Shown: positions 46,475-54,448 of the stretch, piece after piece
Layout: every line of letters starts with the position of its first letter
Position numbering within the stretch: position 1 is the stretch's first letter
Program-made: the position numbers and the translations under genes
The notes under the pieces: model-generated
What the model was told of the DNA's origin: nothing
What the model saw: only the letters and a program-made list of their open reading frames with translations
Databases searched by the model: none
DNA from: Allofournierella massiliensis
GTDB taxonomy: Bacteria > Bacillota > Clostridia > Oscillospirales > Ruminococcaceae
Length of the DNA: 64,000 nucleotides
NCBI RefSeq assembly: GCF_004345265.1
Contig: NZ_SLUM01000020.1
Location: forward strand, 1 to 64,000
Direction: 5' to 3'

Positions 46475-47164
46475 TTACTTGCCCGACTGGCCGTAGTAGG
46501 CCCCCGGGCCGTGCTTGCGCAGGTAGTGCTTGTTCAGCAGGTAATCGTCCACCGGCTGTGCACCCAGCGCAAGACTGTGGTAGGCCATCATGGCCACCTC
46601 TTCCAGAATGATGGCATGCTCCACCGCATCCGCCGCGTTTTTGCCCCAGGTGAAGGGGCCGTGGCCCTTTACCAGCCCGGCGGGAACGGCTTCATAGTGC
46701 TCCGCGCAGGCAGCGGCCAGCACCAGACCGGTGCTGGTCTCATAATCGCCCTCCACCTGCTCTCTGGTCAGGGCAGGGGCGCAGGGCACCGGGCCGTAAA
46801 AGGTGTCGGCATGGGTGGTGCCCAGCGCCGGGATCTGGCGCCCGGCCTGGGCAAAGACGGTGGCCCACCGGCTGTGGGTGTGCACCACGCCGCCGATGGC
46901 CGGGAAGGCCCGGTACAGCTCCAGATGGGTTTTGGTGTCGGAGGAGGGGCGCAGCTCGCCCTCCACCACGCTGCCGTCCGCAAGGCTCACAATCACCATG
47001 TCCTCCGGGCGCATTTTGTCGTAGTCCACGCCGGAGGGTTTGATGGCAAACACGCCCGCATCCCGGTCCACCTGGCTGGCATTGCCCCAGGTGGCAAGGC
47101 AGAGGTTGGCTTTGGGCAGGGCCAGATTGGCGGCCCATACCGCCTGCTTCAGTGCTTCGTACAT
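46475..47164 (-). CDS. araD: L-ribulose-5-phosphate 4-epimerase
   Basis: Protein of 229 aa, a class II zinc aldolase-fold enzyme very close to AraD: TWGNASQVDRDAGVFAIKP, SGVDYDKM, PSSDTKTHLELY, the zinc histidines in VVHTHSRWATVFAQAG, GTTHADTFYGPVPC, and the end KHYLRKHGPGAYYGQ. AraD interconverts L-ribulose-5-phosphate and D-xylulose-5-phosphate. Here it sits inside a nucleotide-sugar block, 4 bases after the KdsC-like gene, with no arabinose catabolism genes near. A role in supplying the pentose phosphate for the neighbouring aldolase is possible but inferred. Confidence 0.9.
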   Translation of the reverse strand: MYEALKQAVWAANLALPKANLCLATWGNASQVDRDAGVFAIKPSGVDYDKMRPEDMVIVSLADGSVVEGELRPSSDTKTHLELYRAFPAIGGVVHTHSRWATVFAQAGRQIPALGTTHADTFYGPVPCAPALTREQVEGDYETSTGLVLAAACAEHYEAVPAGLVKGHGPFTWGKNAADAVEHAIILEEVAMMAYHSLALGAQPVDDYLLNKHYLRKHGPGAYYGQSGK

Positions 47165-47168
47165 GGGC

Positions 47169-47684
47169 TCACACCCCCGCGCCGAAGGCGGCGTTCACGG
47201 CCTGCTCAAAACAGCCCGCGTCCTTCAAAAGCTTCTCCACCGCGCCGCGCACCGCGCCCTCGCCGCCCTTCTGGGGGCAGACGTAGTGGGCAATGGCCTT
47301 TACCTCGGCGGCAGCGTCGGCAGGGCAGGCCACAAAACCGCACAGCTTCATGGCCGCCATGTCGTTCCAGTCGTCGCCCACATAGGCCACCTCTTCCCGG
47401 GCAAGGCCCTGTTCGGCCAGAAAGGCGGCAAGATACTCGGCCTTCTTTTTGCAGTTCTGCACGCAGTAGTCCAGATGCAGCTCTTCGGCCCGGCGGCGTA
47501 CCGGTTCACTTTCCCGGCCGGTGAGGATCATCACCTTGATGCCGGCGGTGCGGGCGATCACAAGGCCCGCGCCGTCCTTCACGGTAAATTTTTTGGTTTC
47601 GTTGCCGGTGGAATCCAGATACAGCCCCCCGTCGGTGAGGGTGCCGTCCACGTCCAGCACAAGCAGTTTGGTCTGCATGGGCAT
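47169..47684 (-). CDS. KdsC-like HAD phosphatase
   Basis: Protein of 171 aa of the Kdo-8-phosphate phosphatase (KdsC/YrbI) type: catalytic VLDVDGTLTDGG (D11, D13), FTVKDGAGL, ILTGRES, CVQNCKKK and the Mg motif YVGDDWNDMAAMK. KdsC homologues lack a cap domain and work as tetramers; in Kdo and sialic-type pathways they remove the phosphate before CMP activation. It lies between the aldolase and araD genes. AAGGAG supports either of two start codons, 47684 or 47678. Confidence 0.9.
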   Translation of the reverse strand: MPMQTKLLVLDVDGTLTDGGLYLDSTGNETKKFTVKDGAGLVIARTAGIKVMILTGRESEPVRRRAEELHLDYCVQNCKKKAEYLAAFLAEQGLAREEVAYVGDDWNDMAAMKLCGFVACPADAAAEVKAIAHYVCPQKGGEGAVRGAVEKLLKDAGCFEQAVNAAFGAGV

Positions 47685-47685
47685 G

Positions 47686-49236
47686 TTACTCCTTTTCGTA
47701 GTAGCTGGGGGTTACGAACTCTACGCGCAGCGCCTGAGCCCGGATGGCCTCGGCCATGGCGTGGTTGTAGTCCGCGCCCCGCAGGGTGTGGTTCTTCATG
47801 CGGGGGTCGCAGTAGTTGTCGTCCCCGGGGCCGTAGCCGTCCGCGCCGGCGATGGATACCTCCTCCACGCCCAGCGCTGCCAGCAGATGCAGCAGCATGA
47901 TCAGGCTGTTGGAGCCCTTGTCGAAGGCGCCGGCCAGACTGTTGTAGTCCAGCCGGTAGTCCGCTTCGCCCTGCAGGTTGCTGGTGGCAATCACCGCGCA
48001 GGGGCAGCCTTCCAGCTTTTCAAACCGCTTGCCGTTGGTGAAGAAGGCGAAATCCGCCTTGTAATGCTCCGGCACAAAGTTGGCGCTGATGACCACCGGG
48101 TTGTTTTCGGCGATATAGGCCTCGATGGCCTGCCGGTGGGTGTCCAGCGTCTGACCGGGGGCCAGCGCCAGAATCTTCCGGCCGGCCAGCAGCTCTTTCA
48201 GCTTTGCCCGGTCGGCGGCATCGTCCAGCGCGCTGCCCTTGTACTGGGCATACAGCTCGTCCGCGTAGGCGGCGTCGAAGGCGGTCTTTTTCTCCGGGGC
48301 GATGCGGCTCAGGATGTGGTTGATGTCCCGGTTGGACAGATCGCCCTTGCCCAGCAGATGCTCGGCGTAGTTGCGGTGCAGGTTGTACCGGGCAGACAGG
48401 AAGTAGGGCGGAGAATAGCCCCAGGGCTCCTTCTCCCGAATGGGCATGATCTGGTCCTGAATGGCGTCCAGCATGCAGTCGATGTCGTACTGCTTGCCGA
48501 AGTTCAGGTTCAGGTAGTCAGCGATCAGCTCGATGCACAGGTTGCCAGGGGTGCGGCCCATGCCCAGAAGGCTTGCGTCCACGATCACGTCCCGGTTCAG
48601 GTGCTTGTTCACAAAGCTCTGGGCCAGGCTGGAGCTCAGGGCCATGTTCTCATGCAGGTGCAGGCCAAGAGTGATGTCCTTGGCCAGATTGTTGTGTACC
48701 AGGCTCACGATCCGGTCCAGATCCTGCTGGCGCATGCTGCCGAAGGTATCCACGATGGAGAAGGCGTAGGGATGGATCTTGTTCACCTGCTCCACCAGCC
48801 AGAGCACGCCCGCGTCGGAGTAGCCCATGATGTTGATGGGGTTGCAGCTGATCTTGTAGCCCTTGTCCTGGGCTTTTTGGCAGAAGGCAAGGCCCTCCTC
48901 GATGTCGTAGTCGTGGAAGGTCACCCGAATCAGGTCGATGCCGGTGCCGTCCCAGGGCTCCAGCTTGTCGATGTCGTAGAAGTTGTGCAGGGCCATGCCG
49001 CTGAACATCACGTTTTTCCGGTCGGCGGGCAGAATCTTCTTCAGTTCGGCCACCGTGTTCCAGCGGGTGCAGTCCGGGTCGTAGTCCACGTTGCGCAGAA
49101 AGCCCACCTCCACGATGTCGGTGCCCGCCTTCACCAGGCTGCGCACAATGTCGCGGATGTTTTCGTAGCCGAAGCGCCAGTCGTTGATGTACCCGCCGTC
49201 ACGCAGGGTGCAGTCCAGAAGTTTCAGGTTGTACAT
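47686..49236 (-). CDS. DRE-TIM aldolase fused to a DUF115/GT42-like domain
   Basis: Protein of 516 aa in two parts. Residues 1-310 are a DRE-TIM (HMGL-like) aldolase of the 4-hydroxy-2-oxo-acid type: LDCTLRDGGY with R12 and D13, a metal pair H193 and H195 in GLHLHENMALSSSLA, and VDASLLGMGRTPGN. That family uses a pyruvate enolate to make or split 4-hydroxy-2-oxo acids. Residues 350-516 look Rossmann-like and weakly resemble DUF115/MptE and GT42 sialyltransferases (KILALAPGQTLDTHRQ, then KGSNSLIMLLHLLAALGV and EVSIAGADGYG). Next to KdsB- and KdsC-like genes it could make a Kdo-like ulosonic acid. No KdsA-type enzyme is seen nearby. AAAGGAG precedes the ATG. Confidence 0.8.
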   Translation of the reverse strand: MYNLKLLDCTLRDGGYINDWRFGYENIRDIVRSLVKAGTDIVEVGFLRNVDYDPDCTRWNTVAELKKILPADRKNVMFSGMALHNFYDIDKLEPWDGTGIDLIRVTFHDYDIEEGLAFCQKAQDKGYKISCNPINIMGYSDAGVLWLVEQVNKIHPYAFSIVDTFGSMRQQDLDRIVSLVHNNLAKDITLGLHLHENMALSSSLAQSFVNKHLNRDVIVDASLLGMGRTPGNLCIELIADYLNLNFGKQYDIDCMLDAIQDQIMPIREKEPWGYSPPYFLSARYNLHRNYAEHLLGKGDLSNRDINHILSRIAPEKKTAFDAAYADELYAQYKGSALDDAADRAKLKELLAGRKILALAPGQTLDTHRQAIEAYIAENNPVVISANFVPEHYKADFAFFTNGKRFEKLEGCPCAVIATSNLQGEADYRLDYNSLAGAFDKGSNSLIMLLHLLAALGVEEVSIAGADGYGPGDDNYCDPRMKNHTLRGADYNHAMAEAIRAQALRVEFVTPSYYEKE

Positions 49237-49262
49237 AGAGCAGCTCCTTTCCCGGCATTCAT

Positions 49263-49994
49263 TCAGTTGCCGCGCTGTTTCAGGATCTCACATACGATGT
49301 CCACGTCTTTTGGGGTGTCCACCGAAACCGTCTTGTAGGGGGAGACCACCGCGTGCACCGTGTGGCCGTTTTCGATGAAGCGCATCAGGTCGTTTTCCTC
49401 GGCTTTTTCCAGCGCGCTCTTGGGGGTGGCAGCATAGAAATCCAGCGCCTTTTTGCTGAACAGCTGAATGCCGGTGATTTTTTCGTATTCAAAATCCGCC
49501 GTTCCCTTGGGGTAGGGGATGGGGCTGCGGGAGATCAGCAGAATCTCCCGGCGGGCATTGCAGGCCACCTTCTGGTTGGAGAAGTCGATCACATCTGCCG
49601 GGTGGTCCATGATGTTGGTCACACCCGCCACATAGTAGGGGTCTTCGGGCAGGCTGTCCGGCAGGATCAGATCAAAGGCCCGGGCGTCGATCAGCGGCTC
49701 GTCGCCCATGATCTGCAGATACAGATCCGCGTCCAGCATGCAGCTCACCTCGTGGATGCGGGCGGTGGGGGTGTCGTGGTCGGCACGGGTCATGAGAGCG
49801 GGCATCTCGTACTGGCGGCAGACCTCCATGATCCGCTCGTCGTCGGTGGCAATCACCAGATCGTCCAGCTTTTCGCATTTTTTTGCTGCCTGATAGACCC
49901 ACCAGATCATGGGTTTGCCCAGAATGTCGGCCAGGGGCTTGCCGGGCAGCCGGCTGGACTGGTACCGGGCGGGGATCACGCCGATGATTTTCAT
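49263..49994 (-). CDS. KdsB-like CMP-sugar synthetase
   Basis: Protein of 243 aa, close to CMP-Kdo synthetase in length and order of motifs: GVIPARYQSSRLPGKPLADI (R10, R15, K19), ATDDERI, MTRADHDTPTARIHEV, the metal-site GDEPLID (D98) and a C-terminal SVDTPKDVD. The KdsB consensus has SGTER after TRADH; here it is TPTAR, so the accepted sugar may differ from Kdo. The reaction would be transfer of CMP from CTP to the 2-OH of a ulosonic acid. The start at 49994 has GGAGG 8 bases upstream; a longer frame to 50102 is not supported. Confidence 0.88.
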   Translation of the reverse strand: MKIIGVIPARYQSSRLPGKPLADILGKPMIWWVYQAAKKCEKLDDLVIATDDERIMEVCRQYEMPALMTRADHDTPTARIHEVSCMLDADLYLQIMGDEPLIDARAFDLILPDSLPEDPYYVAGVTNIMDHPADVIDFSNQKVACNARREILLISRSPIPYPKGTADFEYEKITGIQLFSKKALDFYAATPKSALEKAEENDLMRFIENGHTVHAVVSPYKTVSVDTPKDVDIVCEILKQRGN

Positions 49995-50112
49995 AGGAAC
50001 AACCTCCTTGCGGGCCCGCAATAAAAACGATGAAGCGGGCCGCCTGATTTCATAGTAAAGCCTTGGTATGAACAAATTATGAGCGCACGGCGCTCTTTTC
50101 ACAAAAAAAGGC

Positions 50113-51108
50113 TCAGCGGAGCAGGGCCAGCGCCTCGCTGAGGCTCAGCTCCAGCTTTTCGTCCGCCACTTCCAGCGCCTTTAATACGGTGGATTCCACC
50201 GTCACGGCTTTTTTGAACCGGAAGGGCAGCGCGAAGTTCAGCACCTCGCTGGGCATGGTGCGCTCCAGAATGACCGCGTCCGGGAACAGCGTGGAGTAAT
50301 CGAAGGTATCCCGGGGATGGGTCTTGAGAAAGAGCGGCCCGTCGGAGCAGTGGGCCTTTACCACGGCGGCGAACATCTTTTTCTGGGTCTCGCTGTCCAA
50401 AAGACCGTCCGGCACAAAGTCCCGGGGCAGAAACAGCACCGCGCCCTCGGCCTTTTCCGGCAGAGGCCGGGTCAGGAATACCTGACGAATCAGGGCCTTC
50501 TGGTCGGCGGTCAGCCGGTGGAACCGATCCGACTTGGAATCCTCCCGCAGCTTTTCGGGGAACAGGCCGGTTTTTGCAGCGCACTCAGTCTCCACCGCGG
50601 TGACCCGTTTGTAATCGCCCCAGTAAAGATAGCCATAGCAGAATTTCTGCCGCAGCCTGAAGTGGGGCAGCTTTCGTTGTTCGTCAATGATGGGGTGCTC
50701 CGGGCGGCAGGTGCTGGCCATGGTATCCTCACAGAGGATGTAAGGCGCTTTCAGATCCTGCAGATACCGGCCCAGAACGCTCCAGTCGTTGTGAATGTAA
50801 ATGGCGTTGTAATCCTGCGGGCGGATGGAAAAGCCGTAATATTTTTCCACATTGCGGCGGCCCATCACCCGCTGAAGCAGCAGCGTGCGCAGAAAACCCT
50901 GCTGAATGGCATTGCCGCAGGCAAGTTCGTCAAAAACCCGTACACAGCGGAACAGGCCGGTGGCGGAAAGCCGCCCGGCCAGTTCTTCGGTGTTTGGGAT
51001 GACACTGCTCAAAATAAGCTCCGGGGGCACAGCGTCCTCCATGGCCCGGACCATGTCCACCAGCACCTGATAGGCGGTGTGGCAGATGTATAAATTGGGG
51101 CGCTCCAT
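50113..51108 (-). CDS. GT52-like sialyl/ulosonyl transferase
   Basis: Protein of 331 aa resembling GT52 and polysialyltransferase-type enzymes: a start with NLYICHTAYQVLVDMVRA and a C-terminal half with FLKTHPRDTFDYSTLF and RTMPSEVLNF. Such enzymes use CMP-activated sugars. It lies directly after wzt (stop codon abuts the ATG) and before the KdsB-like gene, so it is the natural candidate to transfer the CMP-ulosonic acid made by the downstream genes. The family assignment rests on motifs only and is less firm than its neighbours. Confidence 0.6.
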   Translation of the reverse strand: MERPNLYICHTAYQVLVDMVRAMEDAVPPELILSSVIPNTEELAGRLSATGLFRCVRVFDELACGNAIQQGFLRTLLLQRVMGRRNVEKYYGFSIRPQDYNAIYIHNDWSVLGRYLQDLKAPYILCEDTMASTCRPEHPIIDEQRKLPHFRLRQKFCYGYLYWGDYKRVTAVETECAAKTGLFPEKLREDSKSDRFHRLTADQKALIRQVFLTRPLPEKAEGAVLFLPRDFVPDGLLDSETQKKMFAAVVKAHCSDGPLFLKTHPRDTFDYSTLFPDAVILERTMPSEVLNFALPFRFKKAVTVESTVLKALEVADEKLELSLSEALALLR

Positions 51109-52410
51109 TTACAGCACCTCGCTGGACTCGACGGTCACCGGCGGGAAGTGGATGTGGCCCCAGCCGCTGGACCACTCCGGCAGGGTGCGGTCCATGTTGG
51201 TGATCTCGAAGGCAAATTCCTGGGCGGGCTTGTCCAGGCAGGCGGCGTTGGCCAGCTCCCGCTCGAACACGTCCAGATAGAAGAAATACTGGCCCTCGCT
51301 GAAGATGGAGGTGTCCACCGTGAACACGGTGGAGTAGCGCTGGCCCGGCCTGGCCTCGCCCAAAGTGATGGGATGGGTGATGCCGATGGGCGTGGAATCC
51401 CGGTAATGGAAGTTCAGTTTCATGTTCACCGCGTCGAAGTGCTGCATGACCTGCCAGTCGATGCGGATGCGCAAAGGCTCGCCGGCGGCAAACACGCTGC
51501 TTTCCTTGTCCAGAAAGGTCAGCCGCTCCACCCGCAGCCGCTTGCCGGCGCTGGTGTTCATGCGGCCGATCTCGCGCAGGTCATAGTCCACCACGTTCAC
51601 GTCGGTGGTGTCCATATAAACGGCAATGGCGTCGTCCACGTTGCCGTCGAAGATCACCTTGCCCTTGTCCAGCACCACGCAGCGGGTGCACAGCTGGCGG
51701 ATGGTGCTCATGTTGTGGCTCACATACAGAACGGTGCGGCCCTCCTGGCCCGCCACGTCGCTCATCTTGCCCAGGCACTTCTGCTGGAACTTCATGTCGC
51801 CCACGGCCAGAACCTCGTCCATGACCATGATCTCACTGTCCAGATGGGCGGCCACCGCGAAGGCCAGCTTCACGAACATGCCGCTGGAATACCGCTTCAC
51901 CGGGGTGTCGATGAAATCGCCGCACTCGGAAAATTCGATGATCTGATCCAGCTTGGAATCCACCTCGGCCTTGGTCATGCCCAGAATGGCGCCGTTCATG
52001 TAGATGTTTTCCCGGCCGGTCATCTCCTGATTGAAGCCGGTGCCCACCTCCAGCATGCTGGCGATGCGGCCCTTGATTTTGATCTCGCCCTCGGTGGGGG
52101 CGGTGATGCGGCTGAGCAGCTTGAGCAGGGTGGATTTGCCCGCGCCGTTGCGGCCGATGATGCCCAGCGCCTCGCCCTTGTAAACGGTCAGATCCACCCC
52201 GTTCAGGGCCATGAAGGTCTGGCCGAACAGGCGGGTGTCGGTGCCGATGGGCAGGTTGGGATCCTCCTTGCCGCGGATGCGGGCCCACCAGCTTTGCAGA
52301 TCGGCGGTGAGGGTGCCGCCGCCGATCTGGCCCAGCTTATACTGTTTCTTTACGCCGGATACCTGAATGACAGGCTCTTTGCTGTGTACCGGCTCGCTGT
52401 GATTGGACAT
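51109..52410 (-). CDS. ABC exporter ATPase, Wzt type with C-terminal glycan-binding domain
   Basis: Protein of 433 aa. The ATPase half has Walker A GRNGAGKS (86-93), signature YSSGMFVKLAFAVAAHL and Walker B EIMVMDEVLAVGD, as in polysaccharide exporters of the Wzt/TagH type. Residues about 275-433 form an extra beta-rich domain (KRLRVERLTFLDKESSV, FYLDVFERELANAACL, MDRTLPEWSSGWG) similar to the Wzt carbohydrate-binding domain that reads the chain end before export. It is co-transcribed with wzm and the GT52-like and KdsB-like genes. AGGAGG precedes the ATG. Confidence 0.92.
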   Translation of the reverse strand: MSNHSEPVHSKEPVIQVSGVKKQYKLGQIGGGTLTADLQSWWARIRGKEDPNLPIGTDTRLFGQTFMALNGVDLTVYKGEALGIIGRNGAGKSTLLKLLSRITAPTEGEIKIKGRIASMLEVGTGFNQEMTGRENIYMNGAILGMTKAEVDSKLDQIIEFSECGDFIDTPVKRYSSGMFVKLAFAVAAHLDSEIMVMDEVLAVGDMKFQQKCLGKMSDVAGQEGRTVLYVSHNMSTIRQLCTRCVVLDKGKVIFDGNVDDAIAVYMDTTDVNVVDYDLREIGRMNTSAGKRLRVERLTFLDKESSVFAAGEPLRIRIDWQVMQHFDAVNMKLNFHYRDSTPIGITHPITLGEARPGQRYSTVFTVDTSIFSEGQYFFYLDVFERELANAACLDKPAQEFAFEITNMDRTLPEWSSGWGHIHFPPVTVESSEVL

Positions 52411-52426
52411 GGCAAAAATCCTCCTG

Positions 52427-53296
52427 TTACACGGTATCCATAAAGGTCTTTTCGATGCGGCTGAACAGCACCACGCCGATGACCAGCAGCACGGCAGTCA
52501 CCGCAAGGCTGTACCACAGGCCGGATACGCTCACGCTGCCGCAGCCCAGCAGGGCCATGCGGAACACCTGCACCGGTGCGGTCATGGGGTTCAGGTTTAC
52601 GATGGTGCTCAGCAGCGGCTGCTCGGTCAGGCTGGTGGTGGAGTACACCACGGGGGTGGCGTACATCCACAGCTGCACGCCGAAGGTCACGGCGATGGCC
52701 AGATCCCGGTATTTGGTGGTCAGGCTGGAAACGATGATGCCCACCGCCAGACCCAGCAGCATCACCTGAATGATGCACACCGGCAGATAAACCACCCAGC
52801 CGGTCATGGTCAGGGCGCCGAAGGTTTCCTGATTAAAGAAGAAAATGACCCAGAACACCAGGAACATGGCAAACTGAATGAAAAAGTTGATCGCCGCGGT
52901 GAGCACCTGAGACAGGGGGATGGTCAGGCGGGGGAAATACACCTTGCCGAACATGCCCGCATTTGCCACAAAGGTGTTGGCGGTGTTGTTGATGCAGGCG
53001 GCAAACATGGTCCACAGGGTGTTGCCCGCCATGATGAACAGAAAGCTGGGCGCGCCCTCGGTGGGCAGCCCGGCGATGCCGCCGAAGATCACGTTAAACA
53101 GGATGGTGGTGATCAGCGGATTCAGCAGAATCCACAGCGGGCCCAGAATGGTCTGCTTGTAGATCACCGCGAAGTTGCGCTTGGTGAACAGGGTCACCAG
53201 ATCCCGGTAATGCCAGAGTTCTTTCAGATCAATGTCGAACCAGCCGGTGCGGGGTTTCACAACGGTGGTCCACTGCTGTTCGTTGGGCTTGGCCAT
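52427..53296 (-). CDS. ABC exporter permease, Wzm type
   Basis: Protein of 289 aa with six hydrophobic segments and the ABC-2 permease pattern: KELWHYRDLVTLFTKRNFAV, ILGPLWILLNPLITTILF, and NLNPMTAPVQVFRMALLG near the C-terminus. It forms the membrane channel that exports lipid-linked O-antigen-like or teichoic-type glycans with the Wzt subunit. First gene of the downstream transcription unit, behind the promoter at 53368-53396 and a leader with a tandem repeat. Confidence 0.92.
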   Translation of the reverse strand: MAKPNEQQWTTVVKPRTGWFDIDLKELWHYRDLVTLFTKRNFAVIYKQTILGPLWILLNPLITTILFNVIFGGIAGLPTEGAPSFLFIMAGNTLWTMFAACINNTANTFVANAGMFGKVYFPRLTIPLSQVLTAAINFFIQFAMFLVFWVIFFFNQETFGALTMTGWVVYLPVCIIQVMLLGLAVGIIVSSLTTKYRDLAIAVTFGVQLWMYATPVVYSTTSLTEQPLLSTIVNLNPMTAPVQVFRMALLGCGSVSVSGLWYSLAVTAVLLVIGVVLFSRIEKTFMDTV

Positions 53297-53316
53297 CAGC
53301 GTATTTCCCTTTCTAT

Positions 53317-53340
53317 TGCGTAATCAGATGCGTAATCAGA
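53317..53340 (-). repeat. tandem 12-bp repeat in the wzm leader
   Basis: Two perfect head-to-tail copies of TGCGTAATCAGA (53317-53328 and 53329-53340) lie in the 5' untranslated region, about 20 bases upstream of the wzm start codon. On the transcript the unit reads TCTGATTACGCA. The ribosome site AAAGGG follows directly after the repeat. Confidence 0.85.
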
Positions 53341-53367
53341 CAAGAAAAAGCGATAAAATATCATGTC

Positions 53368-53396
53368 ATTATACCATGCCATGGCAAAAAAATCAA
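53368..53396 (-). promoter_or_regulatory. promoter of wzm-wzt and the CMP-sugar genes
   Basis: On the minus strand TTGATT (53396-53391), 17 bases, then TGG-TATAAT (-10 at 53373-53368), a good extended -10. It overlaps the end of the upstream GT2 gene and separates the glycosyltransferase array from the export and CMP-sugar unit. Confidence 0.85.
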
Positions 53397-54448
53397 AAAC
53401 GGGCCGGGCGGCTGAACCGCTGGCCAATGGCCTCCAGCTTGCCGTACAGATCCGGCCTGTTTTCCCGCAGCTTCCACAGCCGGGCCACAAGGGCGGGGCT
53501 GCGGCGGCGCATGGCCCATGCCAGCGGCGAAAAACGGCCCGCAGCCTTCAGCGCGTCGCAGAGGGCGGCGGTTTCGGGCCAGCTCAATACGGCCCGGGCC
53601 CGGGCTTTCCGGTCGGCTTTGCCGCCTTCGCCCCGGGCAAGGGTATCCTGCACGCCGTCCGCAATGGTGCATACCCAGCTGTGGCGGATGGCGGTCAGGT
53701 CGGCGGCGGGGCAGTGGAATGCCTGCTCGCAGTCCGCCGTAAGGCGGCCGAACAGCCGCATCCACAAATCGCAGAAATCCGGCCGGTAGCGCTGGGTCAG
53801 GCTGTTTTCGTTTTCTGCCGTTTCGTAAAAGGTCTGGGGCTCACGCAGCTTGAAAAAACCCGCGCCGTCCAAGGAGAAAAAGGCCCTGCAGTAGGCAAGG
53901 CAGAACAGAAGATCCTCGCCCAGCGAATACTCCGGGTCAAAGCGCAGGGCGGCAGCTTCGATCTGCTGGCGGTCAAACAGCTTGTTCCAGGGCATGGAAA
54001 GGCAGCAGTCCAGATACATCCAGCCGGTCTTTTCCACTCCAAAAGCCTCGCCCTCGCAGCAGGCGGTCTGGGGCAGAGCCTCCGGCTGGCAGGCAAAGGG
54101 CCAGACCACCAGCCGGTCCGGGTTTGCCTGCTGCGCGGCCAGCGCGCTTTCCAGCGCATGGGGGGCCAGGGCGTCGTCCGCGTCCACGAACACCACCCAG
54201 CGCCCGGCGGCAGCGGCAAGGCCCGCGTTGCGGGCGGTGGAAACGCCGCCGTTTTTCTGGTGGATCACCCGGACCCGCTCATCCGCCAGCGCAAGAGCGT
54301 CGCACAGGCCGCCGCTGCCGTCGGCGGAGCCGTCGTCCACCAGAATCAGCTCCAGTCGGCTGTGGCTCTGGGTCAGGATGCTTTTGGCGCAGCGGGGCAG
54401 GGTGGCCAGCGCGTTATACACCGGCACGATCACGCTGATCAGGTCCAT
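53393..54448 (-). CDS. GT2 glycosyltransferase
   Basis: Protein of 351 aa with a GT-A fold: LISVIVPVYNALATL, SRLELILVDDGSADGSGGLC, TARNAGLAAAAGRWVVFV and the DXD-type DADDAL. The start at 54448 is supported by GGAGG 9 bases upstream; an in-frame ATG at 54457 abuts that site. It overlaps the preceding gene by 35 bases. It is the last member of the array before the wzm promoter. The added sugar is unknown. Confidence 0.85.
   Translation of the reverse strand: MDLISVIVPVYNALATLPRCAKSILTQSHSRLELILVDDGSADGSGGLCDALALADERVRVIHQKNGGVSTARNAGLAAAAGRWVVFVDADDALAPHALESALAAQQANPDRLVVWPFACQPEALPQTACCEGEAFGVEKTGWMYLDCCLSMPWNKLFDRQQIEAAALRFDPEYSLGEDLLFCLAYCRAFFSLDGAGFFKLREPQTFYETAENENSLTQRYRPDFCDLWMRLFGRLTADCEQAFHCPAADLTAIRHSWVCTIADGVQDTLARGEGGKADRKARARAVLSWPETAALCDALKAAGRFSPLAWAMRRRSPALVARLWKLRENRPDLYGKLEAIGQRFSRPARF

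Noticed and set aside
49263-50102. Longer start for the KdsB-like protein at 50102.
   Set aside because: Synthetases of this type begin with the IPARYxSxRLPGKP region within about 10 residues, which fits the start at 49994 with its GGAGG.
46475-51108. Kdo-type genes taken as evidence of a Gram-negative outer membrane.
   Set aside because: No lipid A genes are present in the window and all surrounding gene orders are of the Firmicute type, so the sugar is more likely part of a capsule or wall glycan.
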